Source of the DNA: Bacillota bacterium
GTDB taxonomy: Bacteria > Bacillota > Clostridia > Lachnospirales > Lachnospiraceae
Length of the DNA: 52,212 bases
Assembly: GCA_029558315.1 (NCBI GenBank)
Contig: JAKQFQ010000511.1
Location: forward strand, 1 to 52,212
Direction of reading: 5' to 3'
In this document: piece by piece, positions 17,650 through 25,620 of the stretch
Layout of the letters: each line of letters begins with the position of its first letter
Position numbering within the stretch: position 1 is the stretch's first letter
Notes under the pieces: model-generated
Told to the model about the DNA's origin: nothing
The model's input: the letters and a program-made list of their open reading frames with translations, nothing else
Database searches by the model: none
Position numbers and translations under genes: made by a program

Positions 17650-18891
17650 ATGAAACGAGATAAACCGGAATTGCTGATACCGGCAAGTAGTCTGGAAGTT
17701 CTTAGAACGGCTGTGATTTATGGTGCGGATGCAGTATATATCGGAGGTGAAGCATTTAGCCTTCGAGCGAAAGCTAAGAATTTTTCCAAAGATGATATGA
17801 AGGCAGGAATTGCATTTGCACATGAGAGAGGCGTGAAAGTCTATGTTACGGCGAATATTCTTGCTCATAATCAGGATATTGAGGAGGCAAGAACATATTT
17901 TCAGACACTAAAAAAAGTCGGACCGGATGCGCTGATTATCAGTGATCCAGGACTCTTTACGATTGCGCTGGACATTTGCCCTGAGATAGAAATCCATATA
18001 TCAACGCAGGCCAATAATACAAATTATGAGACCTATTTATTCTGGTGGAGACTTGGTGCAAAAAGAGTTGTCTCTGCAAGAGAACTCTCCTTGGAGGAAA
18101 TAAAGACAATACGTCAGCATATTCCAGAAGAGATGGAAATCGAGAGTTTTGTTCATGGAGCAATGTGTATATCTTATTCCGGCAGGTGTCTGCTATCCAA
18201 TTATTTAACAGGAAGAGATGCCAATCAGGGAGCATGTACGCATCCCTGCAGATGGAAATATGCAGTTATGGAGGAAAAACGACCTGGTGAATATCTTCCG
18301 GTATATGAGAATGAACGAGGAACATATATCTTTAATTCCAAGGATCTGTGTATGGTAGAACATATCCCGGAGTTGATTGATGCCGGAATAGACAGCTTTA
18401 AGATTGAAGGCAGGATGAAGACTGCACTTTATGTCGCTACGGTAGCGAGAACCTATCGTAAAGCAATTGATTCCTATTTTGAATCACAGGAATGTTATAA
18501 GGAGCATTTAGAGTGGTTTGGTCAGGAGATTGCAAAATGTACTTATCGTCAGTTTTCAACAGGCTTCTATTTTGGTAAGCCCAATGAGAACAATCAGATC
18601 TATGATAATAATACCTATGTTAGTGAGTATGTTTATCTCGGAATGATCGAGGAAGTAAGAAGTGACGGGCAGGCAAGAATCGAACAGAAGAATAAATTCA
18701 TGGTCGGTGATCTTATCGAGATTATGAAGCCGGATGGACAGAATATCAGCACAACAGTTTGTTCAATGTTTGATGAGGAAGGCAATGCAGTGGAATCCTG
18801 TCCACATTCCAGACAGATGATCTGGCTGAAGCTGGATAAGCAGGTTGAATTTTATGATATTTTGAGAGTGAAAAATGAAATAAATGAATAA
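17650..18891 (+). CDS. trhP: U32-family tRNA hydroxylation protein TrhP (YrrN/YrrO)
   Basis: The 413-residue U32 peptidase-family protein has the signature SFVHGAMCISYSGRCLLSN near residue 170 with the cysteine set C-x7-C and CTHPC that holds an iron-sulfur cluster. Members such as TrhP form 5-hydroxyuridine at tRNA position 34 from prephenate. Only one copy is present, whereas B. subtilis has two adjacent ones (yrrN, yrrO). The protein follows trmR by 27 bases behind AAGGAAAGG. Older databases would call it a collagenase-like protease. Confidence 0.88.
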   Translation: MKRDKPELLIPASSLEVLRTAVIYGADAVYIGGEAFSLRAKAKNFSKDDMKAGIAFAHERGVKVYVTANILAHNQDIEEARTYFQTLKKVGPDALIISDPGLFTIALDICPEIEIHISTQANNTNYETYLFWWRLGAKRVVSARELSLEEIKTIRQHIPEEMEIESFVHGAMCISYSGRCLLSNYLTGRDANQGACTHPCRWKYAVMEEKRPGEYLPVYENERGTYIFNSKDLCMVEHIPELIDAGIDSFKIEGRMKTALYVATVARTYRKAIDSYFESQECYKEHLEWFGQEIAKCTYRQFSTGFYFGKPNENNQIYDNNTYVSEYVYLGMIEEVRSDGQARIEQKNKFMVGDLIEIMKPDGQNISTTVCSMFDEEGNAVESCPHSRQMIWLKLDKQVEFYDILRVKNEINE

Positions 18892-18923
18892 AATTTAAAA
18901 TTATTTAAAATTATATATTGCTT

Positions 18924-18951
18924 TTTGGAAAGAAAAGGGGTATCTTATAGT
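18924..18951 (+). promoter_or_regulatory. Candidate promoter of glnN
   Basis: TTTGGA (18924-18929) and TATAGT (18946-18951) are 16 bases apart. Transcription would start near 18958 and produce a leader of about 110 bases before glnN that includes the terminator at 18994-19028. Confidence 0.45.
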
Positions 18952-18982
18952 CATCTAGAGATAGGGCCCTTTAATAGGTTTA

Positions 18983-19028
18983 TTTGAACGCAGGTGTTCC
19001 AAAAGGTTTATTTTGGAGCACTTTTTTT
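18983..19028 (+). promoter_or_regulatory. glnN leader with terminator and competing hairpin (attenuator)
   Basis: GTGTTCCAAAA (18994-19004) pairs with TTTTGGAGCAC (19011-19021) around a six-base loop and is followed by seven T: a strong intrinsic terminator only 40 bases ahead of the glnN start. An alternative hairpin TTTGAAC (18983-18989) with GTTCCAAA (18996-19003) uses the same left arm, so the two structures exclude each other. This is the layout of a transcription attenuator. It could instead be simply the terminator of the trhP operon if glnN has a promoter after it, but no promoter is seen between 19029 and 19068. Confidence 0.65.
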
Positions 19029-19068
19029 ATCTGTAATAGGCTTACACTATGGAAAGGAAGTATAAAAT

Positions 19069-21180
19069 ATGAGTGATGCAGTAAATGTGGAAGAAGTATT
19101 TGGCAAGAATGTATTTACGATCGGTAAGATGAAGGAACGTTTACCAAGAGCTGTATTTAAGGAAGTCAGACGGATTATGGACGAAGGTGGCGAACTTCCG
19201 AGAGCATATGCGGACGTAGTAGCCAAGGCAATGAAAGACTGGGCAGTTGAGAATGGTGCTACACACTATACTCATTGGTTCCAACCATTGACTGGAATTA
19301 CAGCTGAAAAGCATGATTCCTTTGTTACGCATCCGGATGAGGATGGCAAGATGCTGATGGAGTTCTGTGGCAAAGAGTTGATCAAGGGCGAGCCGGATGC
19401 ATCCTCATTTCCTTCCGGAGGCTTACGTGTAACTTTTGAAGCGAGAGGATATACTGCATGGGATATTACATCTCCGGCATTCCTAAAGGAAAGTGCAACC
19501 GGAAATATTCTTTGTATTCCGACTGCATTTTGTTCCTATACAGGAGAAGCTCTGGATAAGAAAACACCATTGCTTCGTTCTATGGAAGCGATTAGTGAAC
19601 AGGGATTGAGAATTGTTAAACTTTTCGGTAATACGCAGGCTACTAAGGTGAGCCCTTCTGTTGGTGCAGAGCAGGAATACTTCCTTGTGGATCGTGAGAA
19701 GTATTTACAGAGACCTGACCTAATCTTTGCTGGAAGAACCTTATTTGGCGGACCGGCACCAAAGGGACAGGAGATGGAAGATCACTATTTTGGCGTTATT
19801 CGTGAGCGAATTGGTGCATTCATGAAAGATTTGAATGTTGATCTGTGGAAATTAGGCGTTACGGCTAAAACACAGCATAATGAGGTAGCACCGGCTCAGC
19901 ATGAGCTTGCTCCGATTTATGAGACCGGCAATATTGCAGTAGATCATAATCAGCTGGTTATGGAGACGATGAAGAAAGTGGCAGGACGTCACGGATTGAC
20001 TTGTCTCTTACATGAGAAACCATTTGCAGGAGTGAATGGTTCAGGTAAGCATGACAACTGGTCTTTATGTACTGATAATGGCGTGAACTTACTGGATCCG
20101 GGAGTTACACCGAGTGAAAATATTCAGTTTTTACTTGTGCTTGCATGTATTATGAAAGCAGTAGATACACACGCAGATCTTTTAAGACAGAGTGCATCGG
20201 ATGTTGGTAATGATCACCGTTTGGGAGCAAATGAAGCACCGCCGGCAATTGTGTCGATTTTCCTTGGAGATCAGTTGGAAGACGTTGTAAAACAGCTGGT
20301 TACAACCGGAGTTGCCAAGAAATCTAAAAAGGGTGGCAAGTTATTAACCGGCGTTTCCACCTTGCCAGATTTGGATAAGGATGCAACAGACCGTAACCGT
20401 ACTTCACCGTTTGCCTTTACCGGTAACAAATTTGAATTCCGTATGGTTGGTTCTGCAGATTCAATTGCAAGCCCGAATACGACCTTAAATGCGATTATTG
20501 CAGAAGCTTTCTGCGAAGCGGCAGATAAGTTGGAAAAAGCCAAAGATTTTGATCTTGCAGTTCATGATTTAATTAAAGAGTATATGACAGAGCACCAGAG
20601 AATTATCTTTAATGGTAATGGATATTCAGATGAGTGGGTGGAAGAGGCTGCCAAGAGAGGTCTGCCTAATATCAAATCTATGGTTGAAGCAGTAGAAACC
20701 CTTACAACAAAGAAATCCATTAAGATGTTTGAGAAATTTGGCATTTTTACAAAAGCAGAGCTGGAGTCTCGTGCAGAGATCCTCTATGAAACATATGCTA
20801 AATCAATTAACATTGAAGCTTTGACAATGATCGATATGGCAAGCAAACAGATTATTCCTTCCGTTATTTCTTATACAGGGGTATTGGCAGATACCGTACT
20901 GGCAGTAAAACAAGCTGGTGCAAGCACCAAAGTGCAGAGCGATTTACTGAAGAAAACGACTGCTCTTTTGGAAGAAATGCAGGAAGCTTTGGCCAAATTA
21001 GAGAAGGATGCTGCTAAGGCAATGACAATCGCTGATGAGAAAAAACGCGCATTCTATTATAAAGACACTGTCATGATTGATATGCAGGCACTTAGAGATC
21101 CGGCAGATCAGTTAGAGATGCTGGTTGACAAAAAAATGTGGCCATATCCAACCTATGCAGATATGCTCTTTGAAGTATAG
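19069..21180 (+). CDS. glnN: Glutamine synthetase type III
   Basis: The enzyme makes glutamine from glutamate, ammonia and ATP. The 703 residues match the large GSIII class, not the 440-residue GSI. Typical GSIII stretches are THWFQPLTG (near 64), FPSGGLRVTFEARGYTAWD (near 115), GAEQEYFLVD, AQHELAPIYE and GVNGSGKHDNWSL. The start ATG follows GGAAAGGAAG. It is a single-gene unit with a terminator on each side. No glnR, glnB or ANTAR-type regulator is next to it. Confidence 0.97.
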   Translation: MSDAVNVEEVFGKNVFTIGKMKERLPRAVFKEVRRIMDEGGELPRAYADVVAKAMKDWAVENGATHYTHWFQPLTGITAEKHDSFVTHPDEDGKMLMEFCGKELIKGEPDASSFPSGGLRVTFEARGYTAWDITSPAFLKESATGNILCIPTAFCSYTGEALDKKTPLLRSMEAISEQGLRIVKLFGNTQATKVSPSVGAEQEYFLVDREKYLQRPDLIFAGRTLFGGPAPKGQEMEDHYFGVIRERIGAFMKDLNVDLWKLGVTAKTQHNEVAPAQHELAPIYETGNIAVDHNQLVMETMKKVAGRHGLTCLLHEKPFAGVNGSGKHDNWSLCTDNGVNLLDPGVTPSENIQFLLVLACIMKAVDTHADLLRQSASDVGNDHRLGANEAPPAIVSIFLGDQLEDVVKQLVTTGVAKKSKKGGKLLTGVSTLPDLDKDATDRNRTSPFAFTGNKFEFRMVGSADSIASPNTTLNAIIAEAFCEAADKLEKAKDFDLAVHDLIKEYMTEHQRIIFNGNGYSDEWVEEAAKRGLPNIKSMVEAVETLTTKKSIKMFEKFGIFTKAELESRAEILYETYAKSINIEALTMIDMASKQIIPSVISYTGVLADTVLAVKQAGASTKVQSDLLKKTTALLEEMQEALAKLEKDAAKAMTIADEKKRAFYYKDTVMIDMQALRDPADQLEMLVDKKMWPYPTYADMLFEV

Positions 21181-21225
21181 AATGACTGCAGGTACTGATA
21201 GTCCTCTATTACCTATTACAAATAG

Positions 21226-21260
21226 ATATCGTCCGCACAATTTATGCGGACGATATTTTT
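21226..21260 (+). terminator. Terminator of glnN
   Basis: A perfect 12-base stem ATATCGTCCGCA / TGCGGACGATAT with a 7-base loop is followed by TTTT, 46 bases after the glnN stop. Confidence 0.9.
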
Positions 21261-21341
21261 GTAAAATTGGATTTAATTAAGCCATGGATGATACGTTGAT
21301 AAGTTGGCTGATCTGACTAAATCAAAAAAATAAAAAAGTGC

Positions 21342-21370
21342 TTGCATTCATATCCTCTTTGTTATATAAT
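21342..21370 (+). promoter_or_regulatory. Promoter of tRNA-Gln
   Basis: TTGCAT (21342-21347) and the consensus TATAAT (21365-21370) are 17 bases apart, 31 bases ahead of the tRNA. Confidence 0.85.
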
Positions 21371-21401
21371 GGCTAATGCAAGCGTGATTGACAACGCAGA
21401 T

Positions 21402-21473
21402 AGCGCTATCGCCAAACGGTAAGGCAACGGACTCTGACTCCGTCATCTCCAGGTTCGAATCCTGGTAGCGCTG
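21402..21473 (+). tRNA. tRNA-Gln (anticodon CUG)
   Basis: A complete cloverleaf is visible: acceptor AGCGCTA / TAGCGCT, D arm with AACGGTAAGGC, anticodon stem ACGGA / TCCGT with loop CTCTGAC (anticodon CTG, reading CAG), T arm CCAGG TTCGAAT CCTGG, and discriminator G. CCA is not encoded. It stands alone, with its own promoter and terminator. Confidence 0.96.
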
Positions 21474-21477
21474 TTCG

Positions 21478-21504
21478 GACTTCTGAGTAAGAAGTCTTTT
21501 TTTT
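21478..21504 (+). terminator. Terminator of tRNA-Gln
   Basis: GACTTCT (21478-21484) pairs with AGAAGTC (21490-21496) around a 5-base loop and is followed by eight T. Confidence 0.92.
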
Positions 21505-21533
21505 ATAATTATAAACCAAGATGAGGATCGATT

Positions 21534-22382
21534 ATGTTAAGAGTTGGAGAAATGCAGGAACTGGAAATAGTAAAAACTGTGGAATTCGGAGTGTATTTAA
21601 TTGATCCGAGTGGCAATGACATGGAAGAGAGAGTCCTGTTGCCGGGAAAACAAGTACCGGAAGGGGCTGAATGCAAAAGCCATATTGAGGTTTTCTTATA
21701 TAAAGATTCAAAGGACAGACTGATTGCAACGACCAATACCCCCAAGCTTACGCTGGGACAAATGGCTGTTCTTAGAGTTTCGCAGGTTAATAAGATGGGA
21801 GCGTTCCTGGATTGGGGGCTTGAGAAGGATTTGTTCCTTCCATTCCGTCAGCAGACAAGAAAAGTAGAGGAAGGCGATGAGGTTCTGGTGGCTCTTTATC
21901 TGGATAAGAGTGCAAGACTTGCGGCTACAATGAATGTATATCGCTATTTGAAAACGGATAGTCCATATTCAGTAGGTGATGAAGTTGATGGTATCTTATA
22001 TGAGGACAGTGATAATTTTGGCATGTTTGTGGCAGTAGATGAGATTTACTCTGCGATTATTCCAATGAATGAACTTTTTGGCAATTTAAGAATCGGAGAT
22101 CGAATTCACGGACGTGTGACGAAGATTAGAGAAGACGGAAAAATGAATCTCAGTATTCGTGAAAAATCATATGTTCAAATGTACCCGGATATGGAAAAGA
22201 TTCTGACACTGCTTGATAGTTATCAAGGAGTTCTCCCGTTTACGGAAAAAGCTTCACCGGAAGTGATTAACAGAGAGACCGGTATGAGTAAAAATGAATT
22301 TAAACGCGCCATTGGTCACTTATATAAAGAAAAGAAAATTGTAATCATAGACGGCAGGATTAAGAAGGCGGAGGAAGATTAG
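21534..22382 (+). CDS. cvfB: S1-domain RNA-binding protein CvfB (YitL family)
   Basis: The 282-residue protein begins with the CvfB pattern (VGEMQELEIVKTVEFGVYLID), followed by S1 folds (LGQMAVLRVSQVNKMGAFLDWGL; GDEVDGILYEDSDNFGMFVAV; GDRIHGRVTKIREDGKMNLS) and a C-terminal winged-helix segment (about 240-282). CvfB binds RNA and affects virulence gene expression in Staphylococcus; the role here is not known. The stop codon overlaps the GTG of the next gene by one base, so the two form an operon. Confidence 0.9.
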   Translation: MLRVGEMQELEIVKTVEFGVYLIDPSGNDMEERVLLPGKQVPEGAECKSHIEVFLYKDSKDRLIATTNTPKLTLGQMAVLRVSQVNKMGAFLDWGLEKDLFLPFRQQTRKVEEGDEVLVALYLDKSARLAATMNVYRYLKTDSPYSVGDEVDGILYEDSDNFGMFVAVDEIYSAIIPMNELFGNLRIGDRIHGRVTKIREDGKMNLSIREKSYVQMYPDMEKILTLLDSYQGVLPFTEKASPEVINRETGMSKNEFKRAIGHLYKEKKIVIIDGRIKKAEED

Positions 22383-23308
22383 TGGATTCAAAGAAATCGG
22401 GCTGGATATTCTTCCTAATGGTTGTATTGAATGTGGGGGCATCCCTGTTACTTTCAATACAGGAAGTCCATGTGTGGATTGATACAATGGGGATTCTGAT
22501 CATCAGCGAAATGATAATCGTTATTCCGTGCTTCATTCTATACTTGTTATCAAAAGAGAAGATCGTTAATACATTTGGGATACACAAGATTCGTATGGGA
22601 ACAGTTTTCTTAAGTGCCTTTTATGCAATGATGCTTGCACCGTTGGTTGCTACGCTCAACGCGGTTTCATTATTTTTTACAGATAATGCAGCTCAGGTAA
22701 TTTTTGAATCCATGGATGGGCTGCCATTTTGGGTAACAGCTCTGTTTATTGCAGTGATTGCACCTGTTTGTGAAGAATTTGCGTTTCGGGGTATTCTTTA
22801 TCGTGGATTTCGTAAAAACGGGTCGGCATTTCAGGCAATCATTCTGACTTCATTATTGTTTGGACTCTTTCACATGAATGTGAACCAGATGATTTATGCC
22901 TTTGCATTGGGCATTTTTTTTGCGTTATTACGGGAAGCAACCGGTAGTGTATGGCCTTCTGTAATAGGACATATGACAATTAATGGTGGAAGTACATTGC
23001 TGACTGGCCTGGAACCTGGGATAGCACCTGATGCAGCAAAAACTGTGCAGGAAGTTACAACAGGAATGATAATCAATACAGCGTGTGTTCTTGGATTCGT
23101 TGCACTATTTACGACAGCAATTGCGATTGCAATCTTAAACTGGATTGCAAAAAGGGAGTATGGAGAGGGCGCATTGAAAGCTGTTTTTACACAACGAAAA
23201 AAGCACATGGAAGAGTCTGGTCATTGGCGCTTATATGCGCAATGCTGGCATGTGTATTTCTTATTTGCTATAAAGGTATTTAATCTGATAATGGGAACGT
23301 GGTTATGA
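22382..23308 (+). CDS. CPBP-family intramembrane metalloprotease
   Basis: The 308-residue membrane protein has about eight hydrophobic segments and the CPBP (Abi/Rce1-type) motifs: E131-E132 in CEEFAFRGILYRGF, H164 with N168 in FHMNVNQ, and H197 with N201 in GHMTINGG. Rce1-like members cleave prenylated proteins in eukaryotes, and bacterial members serve bacteriocin self-immunity or regulated proteolysis. No bacteriocin gene is near, so the substrate is unknown. The GTG start follows GGAGGAAG within the cvfB end. Confidence 0.88.
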   Translation: MDSKKSGWIFFLMVVLNVGASLLLSIQEVHVWIDTMGILIISEMIIVIPCFILYLLSKEKIVNTFGIHKIRMGTVFLSAFYAMMLAPLVATLNAVSLFFTDNAAQVIFESMDGLPFWVTALFIAVIAPVCEEFAFRGILYRGFRKNGSAFQAIILTSLLFGLFHMNVNQMIYAFALGIFFALLREATGSVWPSVIGHMTINGGSTLLTGLEPGIAPDAAKTVQEVTTGMIINTACVLGFVALFTTAIAIAILNWIAKREYGEGALKAVFTQRKKHMEESGHWRLYAQCWHVYFLFAIKVFNLIMGTWL

Positions 23309-23321
23309 AATAAAATATGTT

Positions 23322-23534
23322 CTAGACTCTGGCATCAAAATTAGATCCAACACCTGGATTGACAGATAATTCCATCAAAGAGGCATTCATCATATCGACA
23401 ATCCCGGATGCGGTAGTCTTTTGCATATCTAATGTTTTGTCCAACATTGCTGTACCGACTTTGTTCATAACTGAAGCCTGTGCCATATTAACAGAGGATG
23501 CTGCAATATTAGAAGAAATTCCGGCTATGTTCAT
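23322..23534 (-). CDS. YjfB-family putative motility protein
   Basis: This 70-residue protein has the pattern MNIAGISSNIAASSV, MDKTLDMQK-like and NPGVGSNFDARV found in the YjfB family, often annotated as putative motility protein in flagellated Firmicutes. The start at 23534 is fixed by AGGAGG (23546-23541 on the reverse strand). It is small, without membrane segments, and rich in Met, Asn, Ala and Ser, somewhat like flagellar axial proteins. Function is unproven. It is a single-gene reverse unit with its own promoter, convergent with the CPBP gene; no clear terminator lies between their stops. Confidence 0.75.
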   Translation of the reverse strand: MNIAGISSNIAASSVNMAQASVMNKVGTAMLDKTLDMQKTTASGIVDMMNASLMELSVNPGVGSNFDARV

Positions 23535-23569
23535 GAGTAAGCCTCCTTTCAAAATAATGGTTGAATTCT

Positions 23570-23598
23570 ATTATCTCTCGTTTTGACAAAAATGTCAA
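23570..23598 (-). promoter_or_regulatory. Promoter of the yjfB-like gene
   Basis: On the reverse strand, TTGACA (23598-23593) and GATAAT (23575-23570) are 17 bases apart. The -35 hexamer is one arm of a 16-base palindrome (23583-23598). Confidence 0.65.
23583..23598. promoter_or_regulatory. Palindrome in the divergent promoter region (possible operator)
   Basis: TTGACA-AAAA-TGTCAA is a palindrome with perfect 6-base arms, lying between the divergent yjfB-like and WecG-like genes. One arm forms the -35 of the reverse-strand promoter. It could be a repressor site acting on that promoter, or a chance product of a -35 element. Confidence 0.4.
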
Positions 23599-23615
23599 TG
23601 CTAAAGCATATTGTG

Positions 23616-23644
23616 TTGAATTATTTATGCATTTTTGATAAAAT
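23616..23644 (+). promoter_or_regulatory. Promoter of the WecG-like gene, possibly leaderless
   Basis: TTGAAT (23616-23621) and TAAAAT (23639-23644) are 17 bases apart. The expected transcript start falls at or within one or two bases of the ATG at 23652, which would make the mRNA leaderless. The sequence before the ATG (AGAAAGC) is only a weak ribosome site and is too close. Confidence 0.5.
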
Positions 23645-23651
23645 AGAAAGC

Positions 23652-24251
23652 ATGAATAGAATAGAGTTTCAAGGTTTATCAATTAAAAATTACTCACTAA
23701 AGGATTCGTTAAAACAGGCCAAGGAGTTTTTGAACCAAACAGGAGTCCATTTGATCCTTTGTATGTCACATCAGATCACAGAAGATGATGTAAATATACA
23801 GAAACAGAAGGAATGGCTGGAAAACATGAATCTTTGCATCTGTGAAGAAAATGACTTATTGCTGTCCTATCGTTCTCTGTTCCATTTAAAAAGGAACAAA
23901 AACATGAAGACAGATGATTTTATGATGCTGTATTTACGTTATCTGGTTGCAATGAAAAGCACAATTATGATTGTAGCAGACTCGGAAGATTCCTTAAGCA
24001 ATCTCCATCATTATCTGGTCTCTCAGCAGGAGAAGCTAAATATTCAAAAGGAATATGTTTTTGCTGATACAGAAGAACGTGATAAATTATTTAACGAAAT
24101 TAATGATATGGTTCCGGATGTAATTATTGCAGAGCTTCCATGGAAGATTCAGGGAGAGATTATGATGGACTGCCAGAATATGATCAATACCAAGGTATGG
24201 CTTGGATTACTGCAAGGGAACAGCCTGAGTGTAAAAAGACGAAAACTATAA
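23652..24251 (+). CDS. Degenerate WecG/TagA/CpsF-like protein
   Basis: The 199-residue protein resembles the WecG/TagA/CpsF glycosyltransferase fold in layout: an N-terminal LSIKNYSLKDSLKQAKEFL segment, then IMIVADSEDSLSNLHHYL as in the second nucleotide-sugar half, and PDVIIAELPWKIQGEI and VWLGLLQG where the family has its PDILLVGLGSPKQE and VGGG motifs. The conserved DG catalytic stretch and the PKQE motif are absent, so activity is doubtful. The ATG at 23652 is the natural start; a TTG at 23583 would translate the promoter. It stands alone between a promoter and a terminator. Family assignment is by pattern memory and moderately sure. Confidence 0.6.
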   Translation: MNRIEFQGLSIKNYSLKDSLKQAKEFLNQTGVHLILCMSHQITEDDVNIQKQKEWLENMNLCICEENDLLLSYRSLFHLKRNKNMKTDDFMMLYLRYLVAMKSTIMIVADSEDSLSNLHHYLVSQQEKLNIQKEYVFADTEERDKLFNEINDMVPDVIIAELPWKIQGEIMMDCQNMINTKVWLGLLQGNSLSVKRRKL

Positions 24252-24268
24252 AACCTTCGTCTTTTTTT
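24233..24268 (+). terminator. Terminator of the WecG-like gene
   Basis: AAAAAGACGAA (24233-24243) pairs with TTCGTCTTTTT (24256-24266) and ends in a run of T. The left arm includes the last codons of the gene. The following 222 bases to the next start are AT-rich and hold only weak promoter-like elements, such as TATAAT at 24362-24367 without a good -35. Confidence 0.85.
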
Positions 24269-24490
24269 GTGCATTTTTACAAAAAAGGCCTATAAAAGGG
24301 TTATATGTGAAAGTTGACGAAGATACCAGATTCTTCATTTATAAAGTTTTTAGAAAAAATGTATAATTATTTGCACATGTTTACTGGAATTTTTTGTGTA
24401 ATTGTTTTAAAATGTTGAAAGGGTATAGAAAAACTACAAAATTATACAAATGATGTATTGGCAATTTTGTATATAGAGAAGGAGAAACAT

Positions 24491-25582
24491 ATGATATCGA
24501 ATCAGATACTACAAAGTACCATTGATGGAATGATGGGAATTGCACACGTGGAGCTTTGCGTAACGGATACGGAAGGCAAGATTGTTGTTGCTACTATGAC
24601 GGAGAAGAAAAATTTTGAATCGGCGGTAGTGGATTTTGTAAAATCACCGGCAGATAGCCAGGAAATCCAGAATTGTCAGTTCTTCAAAATTTTTGATGAG
24701 CAGCAGCTGGAGTACATACTGATTGCCAGCGGAGCAAGCGAAAATGTATATCTTGTTGGAAAGATGGCGGCATTTCAGTTGCAGAATCTTCTGGTTGCTT
24801 ATAAAGAAAGATTCGATAAGGATAATTTTATCAAAAATCTGTTATTGGATAACCTATTACTTGTGGATATATACAGCCGAGCAAAAAAGTTACATCTGCA
24901 GATTGATTTAAAGAGGGTTGTAATGATTGTTGAGACAACCTCTGCAAAAGAGAACAATGCAATGGAGCTGATTAAGGATTGCCTGGGATTAAGCGGAACC
25001 AAAGAGATTGTTACGGCAGTCGATGAGAGTAATGTAATTATTGTAAAAGAACTTCCGGATGAACAGAGTACTAAGGAAATTGATAAATCGGCAAAGGCAA
25101 TTGTTGCTCATTTGTGTAAAGAAGGCTTGGAAGGGGTAAGAATTGCATTTGGTACACCGGTAAATGAGATTAAGGAAGTCAGCCGTTCCTATAAAGAAGC
25201 TAAGATGGCACTGGACGTCGGTAAGATTTTCTTTGCAGAAAAGGATGTTATTCCGTACAGCAAATTGGGAATCGGACGGTTGATTTATCAGCTTCCAATT
25301 CCGCTTTGTAAAATGTTTATCAAAGAGATTTTCTCAGGAAAGAATCCGGACGATTTTGATGAGGAGACACTATCCACAATCAACAAGTTCTTTGAGAACA
25401 GCCTGAACGTATCAGAAACATCCAGACAACTTTTTATCCATAGAAACACGTTGGTATATCGTCTGGATAAATTACAAAAGAGTACGAACTTAGATCTTCG
25501 GGTTTTTGAAGACGCAATTACATTTAAGATTGCATTGATGGTAGTAAAATATATGAAGTATATGGAAGCACAAGAATTTTAA
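24491..25582 (+). CDS. PucR/CdaR-type helix-turn-helix regulator
   Basis: This 363-residue regulator has an N-terminal sensor-like region (MISNQILQSTIDGMMGIAHVELCVTD), a central GGDEF-like domain (about 120-255, with EVSRSYKEAKMALDVG at its end) and a C-terminal PucR helix-turn-helix (VSETSRQLFIHRNTLVYRLDKL near residue 318). Family members sense sugar diacids or purine metabolites; the ligand here is unknown. The start at 24491 follows AAGGAGAAA; an ATG at 24458 extends into non-conserved sequence. It lies 38 bases ahead of ftsE, an unusual neighbour for a metabolic regulator, and may control the division genes. Confidence 0.87.
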   Translation: MISNQILQSTIDGMMGIAHVELCVTDTEGKIVVATMTEKKNFESAVVDFVKSPADSQEIQNCQFFKIFDEQQLEYILIASGASENVYLVGKMAAFQLQNLLVAYKERFDKDNFIKNLLLDNLLLVDIYSRAKKLHLQIDLKRVVMIVETTSAKENNAMELIKDCLGLSGTKEIVTAVDESNVIIVKELPDEQSTKEIDKSAKAIVAHLCKEGLEGVRIAFGTPVNEIKEVSRSYKEAKMALDVGKIFFAEKDVIPYSKLGIGRLIYQLPIPLCKMFIKEIFSGKNPDDFDEETLSTINKFFENSLNVSETSRQLFIHRNTLVYRLDKLQKSTNLDLRVFEDAITFKIALMVVKYMKYMEAQEF

Positions 25583-25620
25583 TTGATGTGTCCTGCATCT
25601 TTGGAAAGGCATGGAAAAAA

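Noticed and set aside
18941-19028. ANTAR-type dual hexaloop element ahead of glnN.
   Set aside because: Two six-base loops exist but the required A1/G4 loop pattern and tandem, non-overlapping arrangement are not seen.
23359-23586. A plus-strand reading frame of 75 codons opposite the yjfB-like gene.
   Set aside because: It lacks a ribosome site, shows no family features, and mirrors the reverse-strand gene, which has AGGAGG and a recognised pattern.
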